Assembly: GCF_945859705.1 (NCBI RefSeq)
Contig: NC_079134.1
Location: forward strand, 155,035,718-155,099,717
DNA length: 64,000 bases
DNA from: Episyrphus balteatus
Lineage: Eukaryota; Arthropoda; Insecta; Diptera; Syrphidae
Direction: 5' to 3'
The first letter of the stretch is position 1. Every line of letters starts with the position of its first letter. This document shows, in pieces, positions 11,755 through 22,624 of this stretch. The notes below the pieces were generated by a model that ran no database searches, was not told the origin of the DNA, and was given only the letters and a program-made list of their open reading frames with translations. The position numbers and the translations under genes are program-made.

Positions 11755-14700
11755 TTTGGACGCGTTTCAAACGTTTTGGACGCTTTTTGGACGCGTTTCA
11801 GACGAGTTTTGGAAGCGTTTTCGACGCATTTTGGACGCGTTTAAGACGAGTTTTGGACGCGTTTCAGACGCGTTTTGAACCCGTTTTGGACGCGTTTCGG
11901 ACGCGTTTTTGACGCGTTTTAGACGCGTTTTAGACGCGTTTCAGACGCGTTTTGGACGCGTTTCGGACGCGTTTCGGACGCGTTGCGTTTTGGACGCGTT
12001 TTTGACGCGTTTTAGAAGCGTTTTAGACGCGTTTTAGACGCGTTTTGGACGCGTTTTGGACTCGTTTTGGACGCGTTTCGGACGCGTTTCAGACACGTTT
12101 TGGACGCGTTTTAGACGCGTTTCAGAGGCGTTTTGGACGCGTTTCGGACGCGTTTCAGACGCGTTTTGGACGCGTTTTGGACGCGTTTCAAACGCGTTTT
12201 GGACGCGTTTTAGACGCGTTTTAGACGCGTTTCAGACGCGTTTTGGATGCGTTTCGGACGCGTTTCGGACGCGTTTCAGACGCGTTTTGGACGCGTTTTT
12301 GACGCGTTTTAGACGCGTTTCAGGCGCGTTTTGGACGCGTTTCGGACGCGTTTTATACGCGTTTTGGACGCGTTTCGGACGCGTTTCGGACGCGTTTCAG
12401 ACGCGTTTTGGACGCGTTTTTGACGCGTTTTTGACGCATTTTTGACGCGTTTTAGACGCGTTTTAGACGCGTTTCAGACGCGTTTTGGACGCGTTTTGGA
12501 CTCGTTTTGGACGCGTTTTAGACGCGTTTCGGACGCGTTTTAGACGCGTTTTAGACGCGTTTCAGACGCGTTTCAGACGCGTTTTGGACGCGTTTTGGAC
12601 TCGTTTTGGACGCGTTTCGGACGCGTTGCAGACACGTTTTGGACGCGTTTTGGACGCGTTTCAGACGCGTTTTTAACGCGTTTCGGACGCGTTTCAGACG
12701 CGTTTTTGACGCGTTTTGGACGCGTTTTGGACGCGTTTTGGACTCGTTTTGGACTCGTTTTGGACGCGTTTCGGACGCGTTTCAGACACGTTTTGGACGC
12801 GTTTTGGACGCATTTTGGACGCGTTTCAGACGCGTTTTTAACGCGTTTCGGACGCGTTTTTGACGCGTTTTGGACGCGTTTTGGACGCGTTTCAGACGCG
12901 CTTTGGACGCGTTTTAGACGCGTTTAAGACGCATTTCAGACGCGTTTTGGACGCGTTTGGGACGCGTTTCAGACGCGTTTTGGACGCGTTTTTGACGCGT
13001 TTTGGACGCGTTTTTGACGCGTTTTGGACGCGTTTTTGACGCGTTTTGGACGCGTTTTTGACGCGTTTTTGACGCGTTTCGGACGCGTTTCAGACGCGTT
13101 TTGGACGCGTTTCAGACGCGTTTCGGACGCGTTTCAGACGCGTTTTGGACGCGTTTTTGACGCGTTTCAGACGCATTTCGGACGCGTTTTGGACGCGTTT
13201 TAGACGCGTTTCAGACGCGTTTCGGACGCGTTTTAGACGCGTTTTGGACGCGTTTCGGACGCGTTTCGGACGCGTTTCAGACGCGTTTTGGACGCGTTTT
13301 TGACGCATTTTTGACGCGTTTTAGACGCGTTTTGGACGCGTTTTGGACTCGTTTTGGACGCGTTTTAGACGCGTTTCGGACGCGTTTTAGACGCGTTTTA
13401 GACGCGTTTTAGACGCGTTTCAGACGCGTTTTGGACGCGTTTTGGACTCGTTTTGGACGCGTTTCGGACGCGTTTCAGACACGTTTTGGACGCGTTTTGG
13501 ACGCGTTTTGGACGCGTTTCAGACGCGTTTTTAACGCGTTTCGGACGCGTTTCAGACGCGTTTTTGACGCGTTTTGGACGCGTTTTGGACGCGTTTTGGA
13601 CTCGTTTTGGACTCGTTTTGGACGCGTTTCGGACGCGTTTCAGACACGTTTTGGACGCGTTTTGGACGCGTTTTGGACGCGTTTCAGACGCGTTTTTAAC
13701 GCGTTTCGGACGCGTTTTTGACGCGTTTTGGACGCGTTTTGGACGCGTTTCAGACGCGCTTTGGACGCGTTTTAGACGCGTTTAAGACGCATTTCAGACG
13801 CGTTTTGGACGCGTTTTTGACGCGTTTTGGACGCGTTTTTGACGCGTTTTGGACGCGTTTTTGACACGTTTTAGACGCGTTTCAGACGCGTTTCAGACGC
13901 GTTTTTAGACGCGTTTCAGACGCGTTTTGGACGCGTTTCGGACGCCTTTCAGACGCGTTTCAGGCGCGTTTTGGACGCGTTTCAGACGCGTTTTGGACGC
14001 GTTTTAGACGCGTTTCAGACGCGTTTTGGACGCGTTTTTGACGCGTTTCAGACGCGTTTTGGACGCGTTTAAGACGCGTTTAGGACGCGTTTCAGACGCG
14101 TTTTGGACGCGTTTTGGACGCGTTTCAGACGCGTTTTGGACGCGTTTTAGACGCGTTTTGGACGCGTTTCAGACGCGTTTTGGACGCGTTTCAGACGCGT
14201 TTCGGACGCGTTTTTGACGCGTTTTAGACGCGTTTTAGACGCGTTTTGGACGCGTTTTTGACGTGTTTTGGACGCGTTTTGGACGCGTTTCAGACGCGTT
14301 TTGGACCCGTTTTGGACGCGTTTCAGACGCGTTTTGGACGCGTTTTGGACGCGTTTTGGACGCGTTTCAGACGCGTTTTGGACGCGTTTTGGACGCGTTT
14401 CAGACGCGTTTTGGACGCGTTTTAGACGCGTTTTGGACGCGTTTCAGACGCGTTTTGGACGCGTTTTGGACGCGTTTTGGACGCGTTTTGGACGCGTTTC
14501 AGACGCGTTTTTGACGCGTTTTAGACGCGTTTCAGGCGCGTTTTGGACGCGTTTCGGACGCGTTTCAGACGCGTTTTGGACGCGTTTTGGACGCGTTTTG
14601 GACGCGTTTCAGACGCGTTTTTGACGCGTTTTAGACGCGTTTCAGGCGCGTTTTGGACGCGTTTCGGACGCGTTTTGGACGCGTTCCAGACGCGTTTTGG

Positions 14701-15345
14701 AAGCGTTTCGGACGCGTTTTTGACGCGTTTTAGACGCGTTTTAGACACGTTTTAGACGCGTTTCAGACGCGTTTTGGACGCGTTTCGGACGCGTTTCAGA
14801 CGCGTTTTGGACGCGTTTTTGGTGCGTTTTAGACGCGTTTTAGACACGTTTTAGACGCGTTTCAGACGCGTTTTGGACGCGTTTCGGACGCGTTTCAGAC
14901 GCGTTTTGGACGCGTTTTTGACGCGTTTTAGACGCGTTTCGGACGCATTTTAGACGCGTTTTGGACGCGTTTCAGACACGTTTTGGACCTGTTTTGGAAG
15001 CGTTTCAGACGCGTGTTGGACGCGTTTCAGACGCGTTTCAGACGCGTTTTTAGACGCGTTTTGGACGCGTTTCGGACGCGTTTTGGACGCGTTTCGGACG
15101 CGTTTTTGACGCGTTTCAGACGCGTTTTGGACCCGTTTTGGACGCGTTTCAGACGCGTTTTGGACGCGTTTCAGACGCGTTTTGGACGCGTTTTTGACGC
15201 GTTTTAGACGCGTTTTAGACGCTTTTCAGACGCTTTTCAGACGCGTTCTGGACGCGTTTTGGACGCGTTTCAGACGCGTTTTGGACTCGTTTCGGACTCG
15301 TTTGTGACGTGTTCCAGACGCGTTTTGGACGCGTTTCAGACGTAT
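11755..15345. repeat. 3.6-kb satellite array of an 11-bp ACGCGT-containing unit
   Basis: About 325 head-to-tail copies of GACGCGTTTNN are present, where the last two bases are usually TG, CG, CA, TA or TT. Each unit has two CpGs and one ACGCGT palindrome, in sharp contrast to the AT-rich surroundings. Because 11 is not a multiple of 3, every frame has an 11-residue period, and long open frames arise on both strands by chance. I do not regard them as genes. Higher-order structure is visible: the variant run containing GACTCGTTTTGG recurs at 154 bp (14 units) and again at 858 bp (78 units). Confidence 0.95.
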
Positions 15346-15478
15346 TTATGAAATCAAGCAAAATTTTTGAAAACAAATCTTCAATTAAGTTTAAAAAATC
15401 AAAACGACAAAAAAGGCAATTTTTAGTGTATTTAATTATATTAATTGACAAATTAAATCAATGTAAAATTGACAAATC

Positions 15479-15523
15479 CTAATAAAATTTGATTAAATCA
15501 ATCATCATCGACGCTTTTATCAT
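15479..15523 (-). CDS. 14-codon sORF in the leader of the candidate RNA
   Basis: This is the first ATG downstream of the predicted start site, about 207 nt into the leader, and it reads MIKASMMIDLIKFY then TAG. It shows no similarity to an Hsp N-terminus. Fly hsr-omega RNA also carries a very short frame near its 5' end, but this one may be chance. Coding status is unproven. Confidence 0.15.
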   Translation of the reverse strand: MIKASMMIDLIKFY

Positions 15524-15729
15524 ATTGTAATGTTTTTTTTCGGGTTCACAATAAAACTTATTTTGTTTATTTATTTTCCACTTTTACTGTCCGTTCAAAT
15601 AAGAACACACTTTATTTCAACTCAATTTACTTTTATTATTCGCTTAAACAAACACACTTTATTTACTACTAACAATTTCCAACACTTTATTTCACTTTGT
15701 ACTGTACTCTTTCACTTTCAAGATTAAAC

Positions 15730-15763
15730 TGTGTCCGGTCGGTGTCTACGCTGCCCTTTTATA
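15730..15763 (-). promoter_or_regulatory. Core promoter: TATA box and initiator
   Basis: TATAAAAG occupies 15763-15756 on the minus strand. An initiator-like CACAGTT places the start near 15730, a standard spacing of 33 bp from the first T of the TATA box. It faces the satellite array. Confidence 0.7.
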
Positions 15764-15777
15764 CCGGAATTTCGAAA

Positions 15778-15800
15778 TTCGAGAATGTCTTCGAAGGTTC
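15778..15800. promoter_or_regulatory. Heat-shock element A (five-unit)
   Basis: On the plus strand the 5-bp-phased units are TTC 15778-15780, GAA 15783-15785, TCT 15788-15790 (imperfect), GAA 15793-15795 and TTC 15798-15800. Four of five alternating nGAAn/nTTCn units are perfect, which is the binding form for trimeric HSF. It lies 15 bp upstream of the TATA box. Confidence 0.8.
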
Positions 15801-15810
15801 TCGTCTTTGC

Positions 15811-15823
15811 TTCTCGAAACTTC
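15811..15823. promoter_or_regulatory. Heat-shock element B (three-unit, perfect)
   Basis: TTC 15811-15813, GAA 15816-15818 and TTC 15821-15823 alternate with exact 2-bp gaps. This is a perfect three-unit HSF site, 10 bp beyond element A. Confidence 0.8.
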
Positions 15824-15827
15824 CTTT

Positions 15828-15841
15828 CCAAGAGGGGGCGC
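15828..15841 (+). promoter_or_regulatory. CTCF-like site
   Basis: CCAAGAGGGGGCGC matches the CTCF core CCASYAGRKGGCRS at all positions except the degenerate S and Y. It abuts heat-shock element B on the side away from the array, so it could insulate the satellite unit. This is a single-motif prediction. Confidence 0.4.
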
Positions 15842-15849
15842 TTCATATT

Positions 15850-17460
15850 TCCAGTCCAGTGGGATATTTTGGGATATTCAGCAGACGAGGGAATTTCTTA
15901 TGGATGTGTTCAGAGGGTAGTTTCCTAATTTATTAAAGGTGCGTTCACATTTCTACCTTTGCAATAGTAGGTAGTGTGTTCAGACATTTATCTTAAAAGT
16001 AGTTCAGTAATTCATCGTTACAATATATACGAATTATTTTATATGTTTTGTCCATTGATGCTATAATAATTATATTAATTTGTCTATAATTAGATTGGAA
16101 CTTAATTATAATAAAAACTAATGGTTTTTGACAAGCTGTGTTGTCACAAACAAAAGAAATTCATATCAAATGGAGATCGATAATGACAGATTGCTATAGT
16201 TTTAGTTAACTTTAATTTAAAGAAGGTAGACTTCCAACTAACAATTTTGCTTCTATAAAGCTTTATAGATGCTACCGTTGCTTCTATAAAGCTTTATATA
16301 AGCAAAATTGCTTGTAGGGGAGCGCTGTAGAACGATGCTGTCTAAAGTGATTCTGACATTCAAATTAAAATTAAATTTTTGATTTTCTCATCAAAAATCA
16401 ATATTTCCATGGACCTTAATTATAGGTATTAAAGGTCGAAATCTTATTTTATACTCTTTTATCTAAAATTTTCGTAACGTAGGATATATTTTTTAATTAT
16501 GCTTAAAATCTTATAACCTTAGATATTAAGTAATGATATACAGCAAATTTTATATCCAGGAATATATAAGTAAAGGAAGGTTATAACTATAGCAAAAGAC
16601 TACACGAAAATAGAAGAAAATGACATTGATAGCAATGCCACACATAATAGAAAAACATCTGTTACATAATTATGCCTCAGCTTCCTTTAAGGTTGCTGCT
16701 TTTGCATTGGAATAGTAGTTTATCAAAGTAATTGCTTTTATGGTTAAAGGTATAAACGATTATGGGGTTTGTAGCAATAACACATACTAGTATATGGCAA
16801 CACATCCACACACAAACCATTCAAGGTTAACGGTGTGTTTTTCCAAAGCCTGGTTTCCTCTCTGGCACATAAACTTTGTTACCCTTGCATATAATAGTTG
16901 TAATAGAGAGAGTGCAGATGTGGTTTTCTACTTTATTGGTTTTTGAGAAACGAGAGTTTTATAATTTATGAAGTTTTATAGGATTAAACAAGAGGGATCT
17001 ATGTTTCAATAATGTAGAAATGAAGACCTATTACAAAAAAAGAGAAAGCTCGATGTACTGCCAGTGTTTGTGTTATTTTTGTTTATATATATATTTTTTT
17101 TAATTGTAAATCCTAGTACACAGATTGAGATAAATTTAAGCTCCCAAACAAAATTCTCTCAAAAACTAAGATCAGTTAAAATTTATTCAAGAACTTCAGA
17201 GTTTACGTATTCATTGAATTGTAATGAATAAAAGAAGTTCCAATCAGCGAACAACTTGAAATTTGTCTTGAGTGTCCATAACACGACTATAGTTCTGTTC
17301 AACGAGGAAATAGTTAGATGAGATCAGGAGAAGACAGAATAGTTTGGTGAGAAACGTCAGAACAGAAAATAACAACTAATAAATTTGACAGTTCTCACGA
17401 ATCTGCTTCTGATTCAAAAATAAGATAAAAAATGCAACATGCCACTTGTCCTATTGGCCC
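15850..17460. other. AT-rich intergenic or intronic DNA
   Basis: I see no gene. A small hairpin-like repeat of TTGCTTCTATAAAGCTTTAT occurs twice between 16248 and 16320. Confidence 0.4.
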
Positions 17461-17465
17461 ATTTG

Positions 17466-17545
17466 CAAAGTCACTATTTCACCATATCGCTATGTCAGCA
17501 TGTCATCATGTCGTTGTGTTGCCATGTCGCTATGTCACTATAGTA
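17466..17545. repeat. Short tandem repeat (ATGTCGCT-like, 9-10 bp)
   Basis: The run contains about eight imperfect copies of CATGTCGCT/TATGTCACT-type units. Confidence 0.5.
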
Positions 17546-17759
17546 TTCTGTGGTAGCCTTATAGAAGCAAATACTACTTTCTGTTCTTAACGAGAATATT
17601 TACCGGAGTCTTACATTGTACTTTTATAGGGTTCAAAAGGAGTGAAAAAATGTGGCATTTTTTTATTCTTACAGAATCTTATAGGAGTTTTTCAGATGTG
17701 AAATTAAGCATTACGAGAAGCTTCTCAGAATCATTATAGGAGCGAAACATAACACTGGC

Positions 17760-18260
17760 CAACAATTTTCAACTTTTTTAAATTTTCCAGAAAAATTTAT
17801 ATCAAATTTTATAGAGTTTAGTTCAGTAAGCTCAAAAATAATACTGGTTTCTTTCTAGCAGCAGGCTCTAGTTTATGAAATATTTAATTTTTCATATTTG
17901 GGGAAATATTCATACTAATTTTTAACTTTTTCTTATTTTGAGCGTTTATTAAAATTTTCTAGAAAAATTTATATTAAACTCAATGTATTTGGGGTCAGTA
18001 AACCTAAAACTCACATTCATTTTTTTCTAGGAGCTCTATTTTTTTTTTTTTAATATTCTAGTTTTTCCACATTTTGGGGGTAATTTCGAACTTATTTTAA
18101 AGTTATGCTTATTTTAACTGTTTGTTAACATTTTCCTGAACCTAATGCGTTTGGATTCAATAAGCCTAAAAATCTCACTGGTTGCTTTCTAGAAGCTCTA
18201 TTTTTTTAGATACCTATTTTAATTTTTCACATTTTTGGGGTACTTTCATACCTTTTATAC
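17760..18260. repeat. Degenerate tandem repeat of about 175 bp, three units
   Basis: Three diverged units each contain a TTTTCTAGAAAAATTTATAT-like segment, then TCAGTAAGCCTAAAA-like, then TTTCTAGAAGCTCTATTTT-like, and end in TTTTTCACATTTTGGGG-like sequence. No intact frame is present. Confidence 0.5.
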
Positions 18261-18261
18261 A

Positions 18262-19590
18262 TAAAATATAATCAAAATCAAACAAAAACAAACTCTACTT
18301 TGTTTTATTCTCAAATCAAGAACCAATTAATGATCCATAATAATATTACCAACTAGAGTTTATTACTTTTTACCTTCCTCGGGCGCCATCTGCTCACTGT
18401 TGTCCAAACAAAAATTATTTCAATTCAATGAAATAATAATAAAAAATCACTTTCATTTATTTTATTCAACTGAGTTTATGTAGAGCTGTCCATCACCTCT
18501 GTTGTTATAGGAACAAACTGTCAGTTTGCCTGATTCCATGGAACGAATTTTTCATAAATCCATTCGCATAGTGAATTGGAAAACAAATACGTTTTTTTTT
18601 TTCAGAAACAAGACCCATAAGCAAACTCGGAATTGATCTATTTAAATGAATTGCAATTAATATAACCACATACTGGATAACAATGATGCAGTGAGTTCAA
18701 TTCTGATTCCTTTCACAAGAAATAAATCAAATTGTTTTGTTGTTTCCAAATGCAATCAAGGTTAAATAAAAAAAAGTCCTAAGGTCAGTACCTACTATAC
18801 AATACGTTATTTCCGCTAAAGGGGTTATATAGTAACGTAAACTTTAAGCCTATAAAAGCACCCTCTGCAGGATTTAAATTTAAAAAAAAAACCCTCTAGC
18901 GACTAAATAGAGAAACACAAAATCGATTGTATAAATGCCCTCCGGTGATGGTGCAATTATTTTTCGATTTAGCTCGATTCAATTAATTGTTATTCAATGG
19001 CTGAAACTAACGAGGGAATTATATTGAACGTTTTTGTTGCTGTTAGTCCTTCATCCTTACTTCGTCCTTTTCTCATCTTTATACCAACGCTTTTGTTTCA
19101 ATTTAACGAAATCAAGTGTGTTTGAATAGAATTTTTCTCTCTCCTGTGGTTTTAGTTTAGTTTAGATGGATGCGGATCCTTTGAAAAACAGTCTTTCTCT
19201 TTTTTCTCTTTCTCTATCCCTTTCATTTGAATGAATATGAAAAAAAAACTCTCATCACTTTCATATTTCATTTGACTGACTTTGAAGTTTATTTGGCGGG
19301 AAAATATGTTGGTACTTTAACGCAAAATTGGATTTTAATTTTGTTTCGTTCAGTTTTTTTTTTGTTTTACTTTACTTTTTATCTCTCTCAACTCAATTAC
19401 TCAATGGATTGTAAAGGAAAATCAAGCGAATGGAATTGTGTGGGATAGTTAATTTAATTTAGGTTTGTTTCAGTGAGATGCAGACAGCGGAGAAATATTC
19501 ACATCTCACACATAACTAAGTGAAAAACTTGATTATGTCAACTTTGTTCACGCATCATAATTTGCATACTCTCTCTCACTCTGTGTTTCG
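18262..19590. other. AT-rich DNA without a recognised gene
   Basis: Pyrimidine-rich CTTTCTCT tracts occur near 19130-19220. I see no supported exon or mobile element ends. Confidence 0.4.
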
Positions 19591-19591
19591 T

Positions 19592-19789
19592 TGAGCTGCC
19601 ACTTATTTTTTTCGTCAAAAATGTTCAAACGATCTCCTCTTATTTAATCACATTTCACAGATTTGTTGAACAGCAAACAAAAAACCAAAGATTTTCTTTT
19701 GAAATCGTAAAAAAAAATAAAATTTTATTTTGATTTCCCCAGACTCGAAGAGGCAGGACTTTTTCAATTTCCTTATAAGTGGCAGCTCA
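19592..19789. mobile_element. Candidate 198-bp MITE
   Basis: TGAGCTGCCACTTAT at 19592-19606 is repeated inverted at 19775-19789. The interior is AT-rich. No clear target duplication is visible, so the class is unknown. Confidence 0.5.
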
Positions 19790-20620
19790 GATAGGGAATC
19801 TTAAATTTGCTAACACCGACGACAGCGACAACGACGAACGATGACACATGAAAATTAAATTTTATTTTATTCCAACAAAATGTGTTCATTTTCTCACCAC
19901 ACTGTGACAATGAGTGTGGGCAGATTTATATGTGAAATACGCCTCAGGATGAGCTTTGATTTTATTTAACGAAGGTATTTTTTGGCGAGAAATCTGTTAA
20001 TTTTTTTTGGAATTTTCAGATTGTGGAATAGGAATTTATTTGGGGCATAATTTCAGGCATTTGAGAGAAAAATTTTATTTGCAATGATATTTAAAATTAT
20101 TCAAATTCGTGTGGTGGATTGTGGTTAAATTGAAGTGAGTGTGTTGAAAATACTTGTGTGTGTAGATTTTGCAAAATTCAATACTAAATTCCTCCGCAAC
20201 AATAAAAGCGCGTGCAGAAATTTTCGAAAATGTGCGGTTTACATGCATTTGCATAAAATAATTTCGTAGTATTTGGAAGGTAAAATTGAATTTGATTTTC
20301 GTTTTAAATTTGACCAGCGAATTGCTACAAAACCTATCATTATTATATGAGGTCAAATAAAAAGTTCACATTATACGCATATGGATTTTGACATGAGGTC
20401 ATTTTCTGATACACGTGTTTCTATTTCAATAACAGATCCTTATTGGATTAACGAGAAGGTTACGTCAATGGATTAGAACGAATGAAATGCTATTTGATTT
20501 ATTTCAATAGAGAATATAGCTTAGTTATAATAGAAATAAGAATTTAAATTTATTTTTAGCGGGGACTCTGGTATCCTATAGGTATTGTTTATAAACAAGT
20601 TATAGTCAATATAATAATTC
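19790..20620. other. AT-rich DNA without a recognised gene
   Basis: No exon, RNA gene or element boundary can be supported here. Confidence 0.35.
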
Positions 20621-22624
20621 ACATTAAAAAATCTTCATAATGTATGTCAACTTCAGGGATTGAAAAGTGTGCCTTCATGGAGTGAAAAGTAGGGGAGAGG
20701 TGCGGACAGTGAGACACCCTTTTTTTAAATTGCTATATCTTAGAATGTTTTTATGATAATTTAACGAAACTTTGAAGTCAGTTTAAGACATATTTTATCC
20801 TAATGTTGCAAAAAACTTGTAGTTAAAGAATGAATGAGAGCATCACATTGGACTAAAATGTAAAAAAAGTCAAAACGTCTCACTGTTTGCAAAGGGTGCG
20901 ATCAGTGAGACATTCTTAGGTGAAAAAAAAATTAACGAAAACGTCAAATAATTAGGTAATTGACAAGTATATAATTAATTAATTTATGTTACTTTAAACC
21001 ATTTTTTTTTCAAAAAATGTAAGAAAAAGCCCAAAAAAAACGAAAGAAAAAATACTACGAAATCATATTGAAGTCATGCTAAAATAATAGATTTTTTTTT
21101 TAAATCTTATGTCTCACTGTTTGCTTTTTTAAAAATCTATGTCTCACTGTTTGCTTTTTAATAATGTCTCACTGTTTACTTTTTGTCATTTTTTGGAAAA
21201 ATATAAAATTACAAAAAACGAGAAGGAATTCTAATTACATGATATTTTTTTATGAAAGAACATATAAATATAATACATATGTAAAAAAAGTTCTGTCCAC
21301 TAACCATATTTTTTTGTGTTATACACTCTTTTTATAACACTCCAAAAACTACTTTCACCTGATTTTGTGTGATATTTTACAGTGTAGGAAAATGGACAGC
21401 TTTAATTTAGTCGGGACAAAATTAAAAGACGCAGACGGGGAAATAAACATTTTGACCCAAACTAGCGTTACTGTGCTTATTTTCAGGAAAGAGAAAAATG
21501 GATTGTCTCACTGTTTGCACTGTCTCACTGTCCGCACCTTTCCCCTACTCATTAAAAAGTCTTTATAATGTATTAGAACTTCAGGGAGTGAAAAGTGTGC
21601 TTTCATGGACTAAAAAGTACTCATTAAAAAGTCTTCATAATGTATTAGAACTTCTTGGAGTTAAAAGTGTGCCTTCATGCTTCATGGAATAAAAAGTACT
21701 CATTAAAAAGTCTTCATAATGTATCAGAACTTCTTGGAGTTAAAAGTGTGCCTTCATGCTTCATGGAATAAAAAGTACTCATTAAAAAGTCTTCATAATG
21801 TATTAGAACTTCAAGGAGTGAAAAGTGTGCCTTCATGGACTGAAAAGTACTCATTAAAAAGTCTACATAATGTATGAGAACTTCAGGGAGTGAAAAGTGT
21901 TCCTTCATGGAGTAATAAGTACTCATTAAAAACTCTTCATAATGTATGAGAACTTCAGGGAGTGAAAAGTATGCCTTCATGGAGTAATAAGTACTCATTA
22001 AAAACTCTTCATAATGTATGAGAACTTCAGGGAGTGAAAAGTATGCCTTCATGGAGTAATAAGTACTCATTTAAAAGTCTTCATAATATATGACAACTTC
22101 AGGGAGTGAAAAATGTGCCTTCATGGACTAAAAAGTACTCATTAAAAAGTCTTCATAATGTATTAGAACTTCTTGGAGTTAAAAGTGTGCCTTCATGCTT
22201 CATGGAATAAAAAGTACTCATTAAAAATTCTTCATAATGTATCAGAACTTCTTGGAGTTAAAAGTGTGCCTTCATGCTTCATGGAATAAAAAGTACTCAT
22301 TAAAAAGTCTTCATAATGTATTAGAACTTCAAGGAGTGAAAAGTGTGCCTTCATGGACTGAAAAGTACTCATTTAAAAGTCTACAAAATGTATGAGAACT
22401 TCAGGGAGTGAAAAGTGTTCCTTCATGGAGTACAAAGTACTCATTAAAAAGTCTTCATAATGTACGAAAACTTAAGTGAGTTAAAAGTGTGCCTTCATGG
22501 AGTAAAAGTAGGTACTCATTAAAAAGTCTTCATAATGTATGAGAACTTCAGGGAGTGAAAAGTATGCCTTCATGGAGTAATAAGTACTCATTAAAAAGTC
22601 TTCATAATGTATGAGAACTTCAGT
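20621..22624. repeat. 72/79-bp tandem array, interrupted by a MITE
   Basis: About 16 units read ACTCATTAAAAAGTCTTCAT, then AATGTATKAGAACTTC, then GGAGTGAAAAGTGTGCCTTC and ATGGA. Most are 72 bp. Some carry a 7-bp CTTCATG duplication and are 79 bp. Pairs of long and short units recur in the same order, which suggests block amplification. One unit (20621-20691) is separated from the rest by the insertion at 20692-21545. Confidence 0.9.
20692..21545. mobile_element. 854-bp TA-flanked MITE (GGGGAGAGGTGCGGACAG ends)
   Basis: The left end GGGGAGAGGTGCGGACAGTG and the right end are inverted (GGGGAAAGGTGCGGACAGTG when read inward). TA is duplicated at 20690-20691 and 21546-21547. Removing the element and one TA restores a normal tandem-array unit (GAAAAGTACTCATT). 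The interior repeats GTCTCACTGTTTGC in at least five places. There is no transposase frame. Confidence 0.85.

Larger units (their letters stand above)
11755..15730 (-). ncRNA. Candidate heat-shock-inducible satellite long non-coding RNA
   Basis: The predicted start is an initiator-like ACAGTT with A at 15730, 33 bp downstream of a TATA box. The first 385 nt are an A-rich leader with three AAATAAAGTGT-type repeats, like the long unpaired leaders of fly Hsp70 genes. Transcription would then run into the 11-bp array in its CAAAACGCGTC orientation. No Hsp-like frame exists; the first ATG opens only 14 codons. Known parallels in arrangement are hsr-omega at 93D and the Hsp70-promoter-driven alpha-beta repeats at 87C of Drosophila. 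Transcription, splicing and the 3' end are inferred. A dead Hsp promoter that happens to face a satellite is the alternative. Confidence 0.4.

Noticed and set aside
12056..14755. Numerous open frames of 60-118 codons reading DAFWTRFGRVS-type repeats, on both strands
   Set aside because: They are a mathematical consequence of an 11-bp repeat without stops and mostly lack ATG starts; no independent evidence for a protein.
21714..22070. 118-codon minus-strand frame with repeated MSTYYSMKAYFSLPEVLIHY
   Set aside because: It is the 72-bp tandem array read in frame (72 is a multiple of 3); not evidence of a gene.
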